A stretch of DNA of 64,000 bases, taken from positions 42,688-106,687 of the forward strand of contig NZ_VOOR01000020.1 of assembly GCF_007993045.1 (NCBI RefSeq). Direction: 5' to 3'. Shown piece by piece: positions 49,077-58,081 of the stretch. Position 1 is the first letter of the stretch. The number at the start of each line of letters is the position of its first letter. The notes beneath the pieces were generated by a model. It was not told where the DNA came from, searched no databases, and worked only from the letters and a program-made list of their open reading frames with translations. Source of the stretch: Phaeodactylibacter luteus. Its GTDB lineage: Bacteria; Bacteroidota; Bacteroidia; Chitinophagales; Saprospiraceae. The translations under genes were made by a program, and so were the position numbers.

Positions 49077-51650
49077 TTATTCGCCGCGTTCCGGGCTGCC
49101 GCTCGCCCTTTCTACCGCAGCTCCGCTGATGGTGTGGCCGTAAAAAATACTGTTGGCCAGCACGCGGTTCGTCCCATACCAAAAAGCTCGGAAATTGGGG
49201 TTGAAAGACAGGCAGATGACTTTCCCCCTGCCAGCCCCGCTGACTATTGCAGCGGCAGACCCTCCCAACTTTTTGAGGTGTTCTGGGCGTGCATAACCGC
49301 TCAGCAGTGGGTTTTCGGCGTAAACCGCAGGAGAAGCATACTGGTTTTCAGCAGGTGCTATGGCTAGCGTGCCGCGTTGGAAAATGGGGATTGCCTCTCG
49401 CTGATAACCGTAGAACAATGGATGGCTAAGGTCGGCTTCTACTTGGAAAATCGCCCCGCCGATGCGGTCTGAGCCGAGGTCATCGCTTATTTTGGCATAA
49501 GGCCGGCGCCCCTGCTCTTGGCTATCCTGGCTGCGCATTTTCACCTCTGCAAGCCCTTGCCCTTTGGCCCAGCTGACGGCATCCTTCCAAGCGATGAGGG
49601 TGCCGCCCCCTTTCACCCAGTCGCGGATATTGCTGCTGCCACGGCTGCCTAGCCCGCTGTACCCCCCGTCTACCATGATGATGCTGGTATACCTGCTCAG
49701 GTCGGCACGCCCCACATCTTCCTGCTCTATCATAGTGACAGGGATGCCGTAGCGCTGATCCAGCAAATGCCAGGCTTCCCCCGCTTCGTAGGGTGATGCC
49801 CCAGGCCCTACGATGAGCAGCACATCGGGCTTTTTCAAAAGCTCGAAGCTCCGGCTACCGAGGTCGATCCCTTGTGGCGTAAGCCCTGTGCCTACGCCAA
49901 TGATTACAGCTTTATGCTGCTCGGCCACTTGCCGCATGAGCTCGTATACCTCATCTGCGCCTTTATCCTGCCCCTGTACCGGCACCATGACAGTGCCCCG
50001 AGCATAAGCTTTGCCCTCTAGCTCAAAGGGCTCGGAGGCTACCTTGGCGCGTAGCCCCCCATTCATGATAGCGTAGAGTGCTGCTGGTGCAGAATAATGC
50101 TCCCATTCCAGCAGGTAGGCATAGCTGCTGCGCTGGGGCACCGGCTGATTTTTGAGGGCCAGCTGCCCATTGTAGCGCCCTCCGAGGCTGTTCCGGTTGA
50201 AATCTTTCCGGGCGATCGGCGCATAAGGGATTTCAAAAGCAAGCGGTAGGGTCCAGCTTGACACATCATAAAAGATGCTGTCCTGAAAGGTAGTCATGGT
50301 CTCGAAAATGCCCCGCACTAAGCGGTATTGCGGCTGTTCCAAAGGGACGACATAAGCCGCTCCTGGCTTGAAACGGCCAGCCTGGCCCTTCAGCTCGTAT
50401 ACTTCAATCTGGTGCTGCAGCAAGAGGTCAAGAAAAGCCTGAAGCCGGACTGGGTCGGCAGTTTCGCCAAAGACAAAGGCTCCGTTCTCCCCTTTCCGGG
50501 CTTCTGCCAGCCCATCCCGGTAGAAGTCACGCTGATATTGCAACAGGTCTTTGCGCAAAGCCACGCCTGCTTTTTGAGTAGAAAGCGCTGTGCGCACCTG
50601 ATTGCGTATGGTAAATGGGAAAGTCAGCAGCCCATTGTCTGTTTCCTGTACGTGGCCACGGGAGCTGGCTTGCTCAAACAAGATGCCGATCCCCCCATTG
50701 GCATCAGGGTAAGTAGAGCCCTTGCCATAGTAGAAGTCGTCAAAGCTCTCCTTGGTATAGTACAACGAGCCAATCTCATCGAGGGCTTCCGCATGGTAAT
50801 CGCCGATCCTGGCCGTAAGCTCCTGATTGAGCGGAGGGGTGATGGGGTTGGTACGGGAGGGGATGCCCGGCATAAAGAAGAAGGTAGCGTTGGAGCCCAT
50901 TTCGTGGTGGTCGGTGAGCACATTGGGCTTCCACTGGTGGAAGGTGCGGATGCGCCCCTGGCTTTCCGGGTGCTGCACCAGCAGCCAGTCTCGGTTCAGG
51001 TCAAACCAATAGTGGTTGGTACGGCCGCCTGGCCAGGCTTCGCTGTACTCCCGGTCTTGTGGGTCGGCCGTAAGGTTTTTATTTTTGTGCATATTGGCCC
51101 ATGTGGAGAAACGGTTGAACCCGTCTGGGTTGAAACAAGGATCGAGGAGTACCACGGCATTGTCTAGCGTCTGCAGTACCTCATCGCTCTGTCCTGCTGC
51201 TAAGTAATACGCGACCAAGGGGGCAGCATTGCCCCCGCTGGGCTCATTGCCGTGGATGCTAAAGCCCTGATAGAGCACCACCGGCTGGCCGTCTTCTACC
51301 TTTTGATCGGAAGCCGGGTCAGACAAGGCCACATGTGCGGCCCGGATCTCTTCCAGCCGGCTATGATTTTTTTCGGAGGTGATGGTGAGGTAAATCAGCG
51401 GGCGGTGCTCGTAGCTCCGGGCATACTCTGTATAGGTGACCCTTGGGCTGCTGTCGGCAAGTGCTTTGAAGTAATACACTAATTTATCGTGGGTGAGGTG
51501 CCATTCGCCTATCTGATGGCCAAAAAAGGCTTCCGGAGAAGGGACCTGCGCATCGTACTCGATATCGGGCAGGTAATAAGTAAGAGGGCGTTGTGCCCAG
51601 GCTGACAATGCCCAAACCAGCAAGGCGGCCAGAGATATCCATCGCTTCAT
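49077..51650 (-). CDS. M14 family zinc carboxypeptidase-like protein
   Basis: The 857-residue secreted protein has a signal peptide (MKRWISLAALLVWALSAWAQ) and a carboxypeptidase M14 domain (about 45-340). The zinc ligands appear in HGNEPSGG near 133. A second ligand-type region VLTDHHEMGSN follows near 235. The C-terminal half (about 400-857) is a large domain of unknown role seen in this Bacteroidota subgroup. It probably trims peptides in the periplasm or outside. The ATG at 51650 gives the signal; the upstream frame to 51698 does not look like protein. Confidence 0.88.
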   Translation of the reverse strand: MKRWISLAALLVWALSAWAQRPLTYYLPDIEYDAQVPSPEAFFGHQIGEWHLTHDKLVYYFKALADSSPRVTYTEYARSYEHRPLIYLTITSEKNHSRLEEIRAAHVALSDPASDQKVEDGQPVVLYQGFSIHGNEPSGGNAAPLVAYYLAAGQSDEVLQTLDNAVVLLDPCFNPDGFNRFSTWANMHKNKNLTADPQDREYSEAWPGGRTNHYWFDLNRDWLLVQHPESQGRIRTFHQWKPNVLTDHHEMGSNATFFFMPGIPSRTNPITPPLNQELTARIGDYHAEALDEIGSLYYTKESFDDFYYGKGSTYPDANGGIGILFEQASSRGHVQETDNGLLTFPFTIRNQVRTALSTQKAGVALRKDLLQYQRDFYRDGLAEARKGENGAFVFGETADPVRLQAFLDLLLQHQIEVYELKGQAGRFKPGAAYVVPLEQPQYRLVRGIFETMTTFQDSIFYDVSSWTLPLAFEIPYAPIARKDFNRNSLGGRYNGQLALKNQPVPQRSSYAYLLEWEHYSAPAALYAIMNGGLRAKVASEPFELEGKAYARGTVMVPVQGQDKGADEVYELMRQVAEQHKAVIIGVGTGLTPQGIDLGSRSFELLKKPDVLLIVGPGASPYEAGEAWHLLDQRYGIPVTMIEQEDVGRADLSRYTSIIMVDGGYSGLGSRGSSNIRDWVKGGGTLIAWKDAVSWAKGQGLAEVKMRSQDSQEQGRRPYAKISDDLGSDRIGGAIFQVEADLSHPLFYGYQREAIPIFQRGTLAIAPAENQYASPAVYAENPLLSGYARPEHLKKLGGSAAAIVSGAGRGKVICLSFNPNFRAFWYGTNRVLANSIFYGHTISGAAVERASGSPERGE

Positions 51651-51743
51651 AAAAGTTAGCTTTTCTTTAAGGTGATCAATTGGGCTGTCAGCCGTCATAG
51701 GCAGGACAACCTCTGTGGGGTTTAAAATAACAAACTCTAGTGA

Positions 51744-52640
51744 ATGTTCAGGGCAACCAAAGCGGCTGCCGGCAGTTGTATAGCAAAAGGAGGGCCGATG
51801 GAACAGGAATGGGGCCTACAGGCCAGGCGGATGGAAGATATAAACGGGCATGGGGCAGCGGCGCACCGGCACGATGGCTACACCATTATTTGGGTGGAAG
51901 AGGGGCAAGGAAAGCACTATATTGATTTCGAAGCTTATGAAGTACGGGGCCGGCAGATATTCCTATTGGCGCCAGAGCAGATGCACCGACTGGAGATTCG
52001 GGGGCCGCACCGGGGCAGTGTATTGCAGTTCACACCCGATTTCCTGATGTTTACCGGGCTGAGCGAAGCCTTTTTGATAGAAGAAGGGCTTTTCCCGGAC
52101 TTTGGCCATGAGCCGCTAACAGCAAGCCAAGCCTTTGAAGCAGCAGCCCCCCACCTCGTACAGCTGATTTTCTATGAGACCAGCCAGCCAGCACCAAGGG
52201 GCAAAGCACTTTGCGGAGCCTTGCTTAAAGCATTCCTGCTGCTGCTGCTGCGGCTACGAGGGCAGCAGGGAGAAGACGGCCCGCCCTCACCTGGCAATCG
52301 TGCACAGGCTATTGTGTGCGATTTCAGGAACCTCCTCAACAGTGAGCACCTGTACAAGCACAAAGTCAGCGAGTATGCCGAAGCCCTGCATCTAAGCCCC
52401 GACTATCTCAATGAGGTGCTGCGGGCTGCCACTGGCAAAACGGCCAAAGCACTGATACAACAGCGGCTGATTGCTGAAGCACAACGGCAGGCGCTGCATA
52501 CCGATTGCACACTGCAAGAAATCACTTACCATTTGGGCTTCAAGGCCCCCGCCCATTTCAGTAAGTTTTTTAAAAAACATACCGGCATGACCTTTTTAGC
52601 CTACAGAAGCCACTTACGGCAACTTTATGGGATGCGCTGA
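51744..52640 (+). CDS. AraC family transcriptional regulator
   Basis: The 298-residue protein has an N-terminal cupin-like sensing domain (about 30-170, with HRHDGYTIIWVEEG) and a C-terminal AraC double helix-turn-helix (about 195-298). That region includes LSPDYLNEVLRAATGKT and ITYHLGFKAPAHFSKFFKKHTG. It is divergent from the M14 peptidase gene and might control it; this is inference. The effector is unknown. An internal ATG at 51798 (MEQEWGLQ) is an alternative start. Confidence 0.9.
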   Translation: MFRATKAAAGSCIAKGGPMEQEWGLQARRMEDINGHGAAAHRHDGYTIIWVEEGQGKHYIDFEAYEVRGRQIFLLAPEQMHRLEIRGPHRGSVLQFTPDFLMFTGLSEAFLIEEGLFPDFGHEPLTASQAFEAAAPHLVQLIFYETSQPAPRGKALCGALLKAFLLLLLRLRGQQGEDGPPSPGNRAQAIVCDFRNLLNSEHLYKHKVSEYAEALHLSPDYLNEVLRAATGKTAKALIQQRLIAEAQRQALHTDCTLQEITYHLGFKAPAHFSKFFKKHTGMTFLAYRSHLRQLYGMR

Positions 52641-52672
52641 GTTTTCTATTTTTGCGCTAAATCCTATCGACT

Positions 52673-52975
52673 ATGTACATCCTGCTCGTCACCATCGTCA
52701 TTGGCCTGTTTGTGGCTATGTTGTTCCTGAACATCTACTTCCGGGTGAAGGTGATGAAAAGCTACCGCAAATTGGTGCAGAACCGGGTGGAGTTTGGCGC
52801 GGCACACCTGTTCAACAAACAGAAGATGGAAGAGGAGGTCCTGCCCAAATACCCGGCGATGCGGCAAGAGATTGAGACCTTCACCAGCCATATTCAGTAC
52901 TCTATGCGCATGGCGACCGTGCTCATTGCACTGATCACCCTCTTCGGGGCCATACTGATGTACTATCGGGAGTAG
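52673..52975 (+). CDS. Small two-helix membrane protein, unknown function
   Basis: The 100-residue protein has membrane segments at about 2-22 and 82-97, with a charged helix between. I do not recognise a named family. It starts 32 bases after the AraC gene and may be cotranscribed. Confidence 0.6.
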   Translation: MYILLVTIVIGLFVAMLFLNIYFRVKVMKSYRKLVQNRVEFGAAHLFNKQKMEEEVLPKYPAMRQEIETFTSHIQYSMRMATVLIALITLFGAILMYYRE

Positions 52976-52994
52976 TGCAGAAAGCTAGGGGCAC

Positions 52995-53118
52995 AAAACA
53001 GATTGTCATTTTTGGGCCTGCCCCTGCCCGATGGCAGGTGCCGCTATGCTACGGGGCTCGCTATCCGCTCGGCCTTATCAGGCCTGCCGCCCCTTCGCAG
53101 CGCTAGGCCAATGCCAGG
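52995..53118 (+). repeat. Interspersed repeat family A, copy 5, main part
   Basis: This copy carries AAACAGATTG, the stem, the GCCGCTATGCTACGGGGCTC block and the end block CAGCGCTAGGCCAATGCCAGG. It is cut at 53118 by the palindromic element that follows. Its extension resumes at 53288. Confidence 0.85.
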
Positions 53119-53287
53119 CTAGTGGTCTGTCAAGTGTTAATTTATGGGTTGAGTGGGAGCGAATTTTGAGGCTAATCAAGGCGGATGTTCCCGCGCATAG
53201 CAGCGCTACGTAAGGGGTTGTCCAACGAAGAGTAGCCTCAAAATTCGCCGCAGGCAACCCCTAGTTTTAGCCTTGACAGACCACTAG
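53119..53287. mobile_element. MITE-like palindromic element inside repeat A copy 5
   Basis: The 169-base element has perfect 16-base terminal inverted repeats beginning CTAGTGGTCTGTCAAG. Imperfect pairing continues inward, and a second perfect block, CGAATTTTGAGGCTA, follows. Each end carries TA just outside GTGGTCTGTCAAG, which fits the TA target of IS630/Tc1-mariner-type elements. It has no reading frame. Repeat A copy 2 shows the unbroken form of the same site. Confidence 0.75.
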
Positions 53288-53332
53288 TGCCTTAAGCATA
53301 AACACCTGCGACATTTTGGTTCATGCCCAAAG
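53288..53332 (+). repeat. Interspersed repeat family A, copy 5, 3' extension
   Basis: AAGCATAAACACCTGCG and ATTTTGGTTCATGCCC match the extension of copy 2 (17602-17630, reverse strand), showing that the two halves of copy 5 belong together. Confidence 0.75.
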
Positions 53333-53371
53333 CTAGGGCGTATTGCCATAGCCGGTTTCAAAATAAACCCC

Positions 53372-53379
53372 TACTTTTG
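53372..53379 (+). promoter_or_regulatory. Promoter -7 box for the Gfo/Idh/MocA run
   Basis: TACTTTTG fits TAnnTTTG and lies 28 bases before the start codon. No upstream TTG is found at the ideal distance. Confidence 0.35.
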
Positions 53380-53407
53380 CCCAGCTTTCTAACAATACCT
53401 TCCTACC

Positions 53408-54400
53408 ATGCTCAAAATTGGCGTACTGGGTACCGGCCACCTTGGCAAAATCCACCTCAAATGCATTCAGCTTGCATCAGAAGCTTATGAGCTCATCGGT
53501 TTCTTTGACCCCAACGATGAAGCCGCCGCTGCTGCCGCTGCAGCATACTCCATCAAACGGTGGACAGACCTTGATGCCCTGATACAAGCCGCTGACGTCA
53601 TAGACATCGTCACTCCCACGGTTACTCACTTCGAGCTGGCGCGCAAGGTCATCAGCCACGGCAAGCACTTGTTTATCGAAAAACCCGTGACCAATACCCT
53701 GGAAGAAGCGGAAGAACTGCTAGCGCTGGCCCAAGAAAAAGGGGTGAAAGTACAGGTGGGGCATGTGGAGCGGTTCAACCCAGCCCTGCTGGCCCTGGGC
53801 GGCACCCCCCTCGAGCCTATGTTCATAGAAGCCCACCGCCTGGCCGTTTTCAACCCTAGGGGCACAGATGTCTCCGTGATACTCGACCTGATGATACACG
53901 ACCTCGACATCATCCAAAGTCTGGTGCGCTCAGAGGTGCGCTCGGTGAGCGCGAGCGGTGTAGCCGTAGTCAGTGATTCCGCAGATATCTGCAACGCCCG
54001 TGTGGAATTCGAAAACGGTTGTGTCGCTAACCTGACAGCAAGCCGGATTTCCATGAAACAGATGCGCAAGCTGCGCCTTTTCCAAAAGGATGCTTACATC
54101 AGCTTAGATTTTCTGGACAAAGAAGCGCAGGTGGTCAGGATGTACGACCGCCCGGAGCAATTGCCCGATGACAACCGGATGGAACTGGAAACGCCCAATG
54201 GCAAACGGTATATCCACCTTTCGGCACCGCAAACCGAGCCCGTGAATGCCATCAAGATGGAGCTGGAATCCTTTGCGCAAAGCATACAAGAAGATGCCCG
54301 CCCTGTCGTTTCATTAGAAGATGGCTACCGTGCACTGAAGCTGGCTTACCAGATAATCGAACAAATGGAGGAGCGCGCCCGCACAACAGCCCAAGGATAA
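53408..54400 (+). CDS. Gfo/Idh/MocA family oxidoreductase
   Basis: The 330-residue protein has an N-terminal NAD(P)-binding Rossmann domain (GVLGTGHLGKIH) and the catalytic-region Lys in IEKPVTN (near 97). A C-terminal alpha/beta domain holds the conserved DLMIHDLDI motif. Members oxidise or epimerise sugars or nucleotide sugars. An unusual run of eight alanines lies near residue 40. With the two next genes it forms a plus-strand run that suggests a role in surface polysaccharide synthesis. Confidence 0.9.
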   Translation: MLKIGVLGTGHLGKIHLKCIQLASEAYELIGFFDPNDEAAAAAAAAYSIKRWTDLDALIQAADVIDIVTPTVTHFELARKVISHGKHLFIEKPVTNTLEEAEELLALAQEKGVKVQVGHVERFNPALLALGGTPLEPMFIEAHRLAVFNPRGTDVSVILDLMIHDLDIIQSLVRSEVRSVSASGVAVVSDSADICNARVEFENGCVANLTASRISMKQMRKLRLFQKDAYISLDFLDKEAQVVRMYDRPEQLPDDNRMELETPNGKRYIHLSAPQTEPVNAIKMELESFAQSIQEDARPVVSLEDGYRALKLAYQIIEQMEERARTTAQG

Positions 54401-54472
54401 GCCGCCCTTCTCCAGTACACTACCGGGCGCCACTTACCAGAACTGCTTTTATTCGGAAAACCTCGTTGTGCT

Positions 54473-55363
54473 ATGAAGACCTATTTATATTTCACGCTCC
54501 TGCTCTTTGCCGCTGCCTGCTCGAGCGGATGCGATCTTATCAATCCTGAAGAGCCCATCCCCGGGTACATCCATATCCCTGAAGTGAGCGTGCAGGCCAA
54601 CCTAGCTGCCGAAGGCTCTGCTTCCTACAACCTGACAGAAGTGTGGGTCAACGTGAACGGCAACTTCGTAGGCGCTTACCCCATCCCTGCTACCATCCCT
54701 ATACTAGACGAAGGAGATGTGGAAATTGCGATACAGGCAGGGATCAAAGACAATGGCGTTTCCGGCACCCCTGAAATCTACCCCTTCTATGCCCCCTATG
54801 TGGAAAGGATCACGCTAGGCCCCAATAGTACAGATACCATCCGGCCGGTATTTGAATACCTCGATCAGACCAAGTTTGCTTTTATCGAAGATTTTGAAGG
54901 GGGCGCACAGGTTTTTGAGGACGTCCGCCTCGGGGAGCCCGATCAGCTCAGCATCAGCGCAGAGGATGTCTTTGAAGGCAGTGGGTCTCTAAAAATCACA
55001 TTAGACTCTACCTCTTCAATTCTAGAGGTGGCAACGAACATCCGCTACGCAGATATCGTCAGCGCGCTCACGAGCACCGTTTATCTGGAAGTGAATTACA
55101 AGTCCGATGTACCTGTTATCTTTGGGTTGGTCAGCTATGATGCCAATGCGCTTCCAGGGCAGGGGGAAACCACATTTGACCCCGGCTTCAACCCATCCGG
55201 CGAATGGAATAAGATTTATTTCAACCTCTCCGCTATGGCTGTTGAATCTGGCAAGACAGAGCATCAGGTCATACTACAGGCTTTCATCCCGGTCTCCGGC
55301 CAATCGCTGACCCGGAACCAGGCCGTGGTACGGCTTGACAATATCAAACTTCTTCATTTTTAA
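54473..55363 (+). CDS. Lipoprotein next to the sugar transferase gene
   Basis: The 296-residue protein has a lipoprotein signal (hydrophobic stretch ending FAAACSSGC; the lipidated Cys is 16 or 20). The mature part starts DLINPEEPIPGYI. It is rich in beta strands and has no named catalytic motif. Relatives are often found beside polysaccharide genes in Bacteroidota (from memory). The function is unknown. Confidence 0.65.
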   Translation: MKTYLYFTLLLFAAACSSGCDLINPEEPIPGYIHIPEVSVQANLAAEGSASYNLTEVWVNVNGNFVGAYPIPATIPILDEGDVEIAIQAGIKDNGVSGTPEIYPFYAPYVERITLGPNSTDTIRPVFEYLDQTKFAFIEDFEGGAQVFEDVRLGEPDQLSISAEDVFEGSGSLKITLDSTSSILEVATNIRYADIVSALTSTVYLEVNYKSDVPVIFGLVSYDANALPGQGETTFDPGFNPSGEWNKIYFNLSAMAVESGKTEHQVILQAFIPVSGQSLTRNQAVVRLDNIKLLHF

Positions 55364-55390
55364 TCAACCATTAGGATCCGGCCCAAACGA

Positions 55391-56836
55391 ATGGCGACAT
55401 CTACGCTACCCAGCATGACCCGGCTCCGCCGGCGTCATACGCTTTACTACCAGGCAGCAGATTTCCTGACAGCTATGCTGTCCTGGGCTTGTTTTTTCCT
55501 TTACCGCAAAAGCTTGGAAGGCCGCCTCCCGAGCTTAGAAGAAGCCATGGCTGACACCAATTTCTGGTACGGTATTCTAGTCATCCCAATGGGCTGGGTG
55601 CTCTTCTACTCCATTTTCGACCAATACCGCGACATATACCGGCTGTCCCGGCTAGCGACCTTGGCACGTACCTTTTTTCTTAGCTTTCTGGGGGTCACTT
55701 TTCTGTTTTTCACCCTGATCCTGGATGACTTTGTCACCAACTACACCACCTACCGGTCTTCCTTCATCACACTTTTCGCGCTGCACTTCCTGCTAACCGC
55801 AACGGTGCGGATGTACATCCTCACACGTGCCAGCCAACGGCTGAAAAAAGGGCTGATCACCTACAACACCCTCCTGATTGGGGGCAACCAAAAAGCCGTA
55901 GAACTGTACCGGGAAATCAGCAGCCGCGAAAAAGGGCTGGGCAATAAATTCATAGGGTTTATCAGCATCAACAGCCAGGAGGAGCACGAGCTGGCGGGCC
56001 ACCTGCCGAGGCTGGGCGGTATAGAAGAGCTGGAACAAGCGGTCTTGGACTTCAACGTGGAAGAGGTCATTATTGCTATCGAAACCTCTGAGCACAACCG
56101 CCTGCGCGAGGTGCTGAACATTCTCTTTGACTTTGACGACCAGGTGTTGGTCAAAATCATCCCAGATATGTACGACATCATGCTGGGCACGGTCAAGATG
56201 AACCACGTCTACGGTGCTGTACTCATCGAAATACGGCAAGACCTTATGCCGCGCTGGCAGCTGCTGATCAAGCGGCTGATAGATGTTGCAGCCTCTGGGA
56301 TCCTGCTTTTATTGTTGAGCCCGCTCTACCTTTATATTGCGGTACGGGTGCGGCTCTCCTCAGAAGGGCCTATCATTTTCGAACAGGAACGCATCGGGCT
56401 CAATGGAAAACCCTTCACGATTTATAAGTTCCGCTCCATGTACACCGATGCAGAAAAGAACGGCCCCATGCTGAGCAGCGATACCGACAACCGATGTACT
56501 CCTTGGGGCGGGGTCATGCGCAAATGGCGGCTGGACGAGCTGCCGCAGTTTTGGAATGTGCTCAAGGGGGATATGTCCCTCGTTGGGCCTAGGCCTGAAC
56601 GCAAGTATTATATCGACCTGCTCACCAAGGAAGCGCCACATTATAAACACTTGCTGAAGGTGAGGCCGGGCATTACCTCTTGGGGGCAGGTCAAGTATGG
56701 GTACGCCTCCAACTTGGAACAAATGCTGCAGCGGCTGAAATTCGACATCCTCTACATCGAGAATATGTCCCTCGCCTTGGACTTCAAAATCTTGTTTTAC
56801 ACGGTGCTCGTCCTATTGCAGGGCAAAGGCAAATAA
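55391..56836 (+). CDS. Polyprenyl-phosphate sugar-phosphate transferase
   Basis: The 481-residue membrane protein has an N-terminal group of membrane segments (about 20-150), a CoA-binding-like domain (about 155-270) and a bacterial sugar transferase domain (about 290-480). The last has FKFRSMYTDAEKN-type sequence (here YKFRSMYTDAEKN), DELPQFWNVLKGDMSLVGPRP and the closing GITSWGQV. It loads the first sugar-phosphate onto undecaprenyl phosphate to start exopolysaccharide or O-antigen units. The exact sugar is not known. Confidence 0.9.
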   Translation: MATSTLPSMTRLRRRHTLYYQAADFLTAMLSWACFFLYRKSLEGRLPSLEEAMADTNFWYGILVIPMGWVLFYSIFDQYRDIYRLSRLATLARTFFLSFLGVTFLFFTLILDDFVTNYTTYRSSFITLFALHFLLTATVRMYILTRASQRLKKGLITYNTLLIGGNQKAVELYREISSREKGLGNKFIGFISINSQEEHELAGHLPRLGGIEELEQAVLDFNVEEVIIAIETSEHNRLREVLNILFDFDDQVLVKIIPDMYDIMLGTVKMNHVYGAVLIEIRQDLMPRWQLLIKRLIDVAASGILLLLLSPLYLYIAVRVRLSSEGPIIFEQERIGLNGKPFTIYKFRSMYTDAEKNGPMLSSDTDNRCTPWGGVMRKWRLDELPQFWNVLKGDMSLVGPRPERKYYIDLLTKEAPHYKHLLKVRPGITSWGQVKYGYASNLEQMLQRLKFDILYIENMSLALDFKILFYTVLVLLQGKGK

Positions 56837-56882
56837 CCCGGCACAGCCCCACTTTCCCTTCAGAAACTTTCTCCCCTTAACC

Positions 56883-56914
56883 ATTGGCAAATCAGCCAGA
56901 TAGTTGTATCTTTG
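56883..56914 (+). promoter_or_regulatory. Promoter of rplU-rpmA
   Basis: TATCTTTG at 56907-56914 with ATTG at 56883-56886 and a 20-base spacer, about 45 bases before rplU. Confidence 0.6.
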
Positions 56915-56959
56915 CCGCTCGAATTGAACATAATTATTCATTTACAAAGATCATAGCTA

Positions 56960-57268
56960 ATGTTCGCGATCGTAAAAATAGCTGGTCAGCAATTCAAAGT
57001 TGAGGAGGGGCAGGAGCTCTTCGTCCACCAGCTAGAAGCCAACGAGGGAGACAGCCTCGCATTTGAGGACGTACTCCTCGTAGACAACGGAGGGAACGTC
57101 TCCGTAGGCACGCCGGTGCTGAACGCCAAAGTCAACGCAACGGTACTAGGCCATCAGAAAGGAGACAAAGTCCTTGTATTCCGCAAGAAGCGCCGTAAGG
57201 GCTACCGCAAGAAGAACGGGCACCGTCAGCACTTTACCAAAATCAAGATCGACAGCATCGCCGTTTAA
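56960..57268 (+). CDS. rplU: 50S ribosomal protein L21
   Basis: The 102-residue protein has standard L21 sequence ([17 protein letters not shown] and [15 protein letters not shown]). In many Flavobacteriia relatives L21 carries a C-terminal helix-hairpin-helix extension (from memory). Here L21 has the plain short form and the extension is on L27. Confidence 0.97.
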   Translation: MFAIVKIAGQQFKVEEGQELFVHQLEANEGDSLAFEDVLLVDNGGNVSVGTPVLNAKVNATVLGHQKGDKVLVFRKKRRKGYRKKNGHRQHFTKIKIDSIAV

Positions 57269-57319
57269 TCCCCGGCACGGGAAACGGTTTCTATTTCTAA
57301 TTTCAAAATTGATTAAGAC

Positions 57320-57979
57320 ATGGCACATAAGAAAGGTGTAGGTAGTACCGATAACGGCCGGGACAGTAAATCGAAACGTCTCGGCGTTAAGCTCTTCGGT
57401 GGCCAAGAGGCTATCGCTGGAAACATCCTAGTCCGTCAGCGCGGCACCAAGTACCACCCTGGTGAAAACGTGTACATGGGCAAAGACTATACCCTGCACG
57501 CAAAAGTGGACGGCACGGTTTCTTTCCGCCGCCGCAATAAGAACCGCATGTATGTCAATATCATACCTGCTGGCGCTGCGAACGGCGCCGCAGTTGCTAC
57601 TGCTCCGGCCAAGCCTGCTGCAAAGAAAGCTGCTCCGGCTGCACCAGAAGCTGCAACTGCGCCCGCTGCAAAAGCAACTGGAAAAGTCACGCTCCCTTCT
57701 GGCAAGAAAGTCGCTCAAGACGACCTGAAGCTGGTCGAAGGCATTGGCCCGAAAATCGAAGGCCTGCTGCACGATGCTGGCATCAAAACTTGGGCAGACC
57801 TTGCTAACGCCGACCTCGGAAAAGTACAGGCTATTCTGGATGAAGCAGGCCCTCGCTACCGCATGCACGACCCCGCTACCTGGGCTAAGCAGGCTAAACT
57901 GGCTCACGAAGGCCAGTGGGAAGAGCTCGAAGCGCTTCAGGACCGCCTCGATGGCGGCCGTGAAGTAGACGGCGAGTAA
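57320..57979 (+). CDS. rpmA: 50S ribosomal protein L27 with a C-terminal helix-hairpin-helix extension
   Basis: Residues 1-85 are a standard L27 ([31 protein letters not shown] core). A linker (about 86-128) is rich in Ala, Lys and Pro. Residues about 134-219 form a helix-hairpin-helix-type domain ([17 protein letters not shown], then an ILDEAG...MHDPATW stretch). L27 is normally about 85 residues long. The frame is open without interruption, and a terminator follows only after the long form ends. The L27 N-terminus normally reaches the peptidyl transferase centre, so the added domain would lie on the ribosome's outer face; this is inference. Confidence 0.93.
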   Translation: MAHKKGVGSTDNGRDSKSKRLGVKLFGGQEAIAGNILVRQRGTKYHPGENVYMGKDYTLHAKVDGTVSFRRRNKNRMYVNIIPAGAANGAAVATAPAKPAAKKAAPAAPEAATAPAAKATGKVTLPSGKKVAQDDLKLVEGIGPKIEGLLHDAGIKTWADLANADLGKVQAILDEAGPRYRMHDPATWAKQAKLAHEGQWEELEALQDRLDGGREVDGE

Positions 57980-58041
57980 GCGTATCTCAATCAGATACTG
58001 CTCCAAACTGAAGAATTTAGTTTTCATAGCTTTATATCAGG

Positions 58042-58067
58042 GGCCCTACTTTCGTAGGGCCTTTTTT
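58042..58067 (+). terminator. Terminator of rplU-rpmA
   Basis: GGCCCTAC, loop TTTC, GTAGGGCC, then TTTTTT. It is a textbook intrinsic terminator 62 bases after the rpmA stop. Confidence 0.9.
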
Positions 58068-58081
58068 ATGCTCCTATCGTA

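Noticed and set aside
53031..53213. Short reading frame over repeat A copy 5 and the palindromic element
   Set aside because: It crosses the repeat/element junction and has no independent support.
57428..58027. Long antisense frame over rpmA
   Set aside because: It is a shadow of the Ala/Lys-rich L27 extension on the other strand and overlaps the terminator side.
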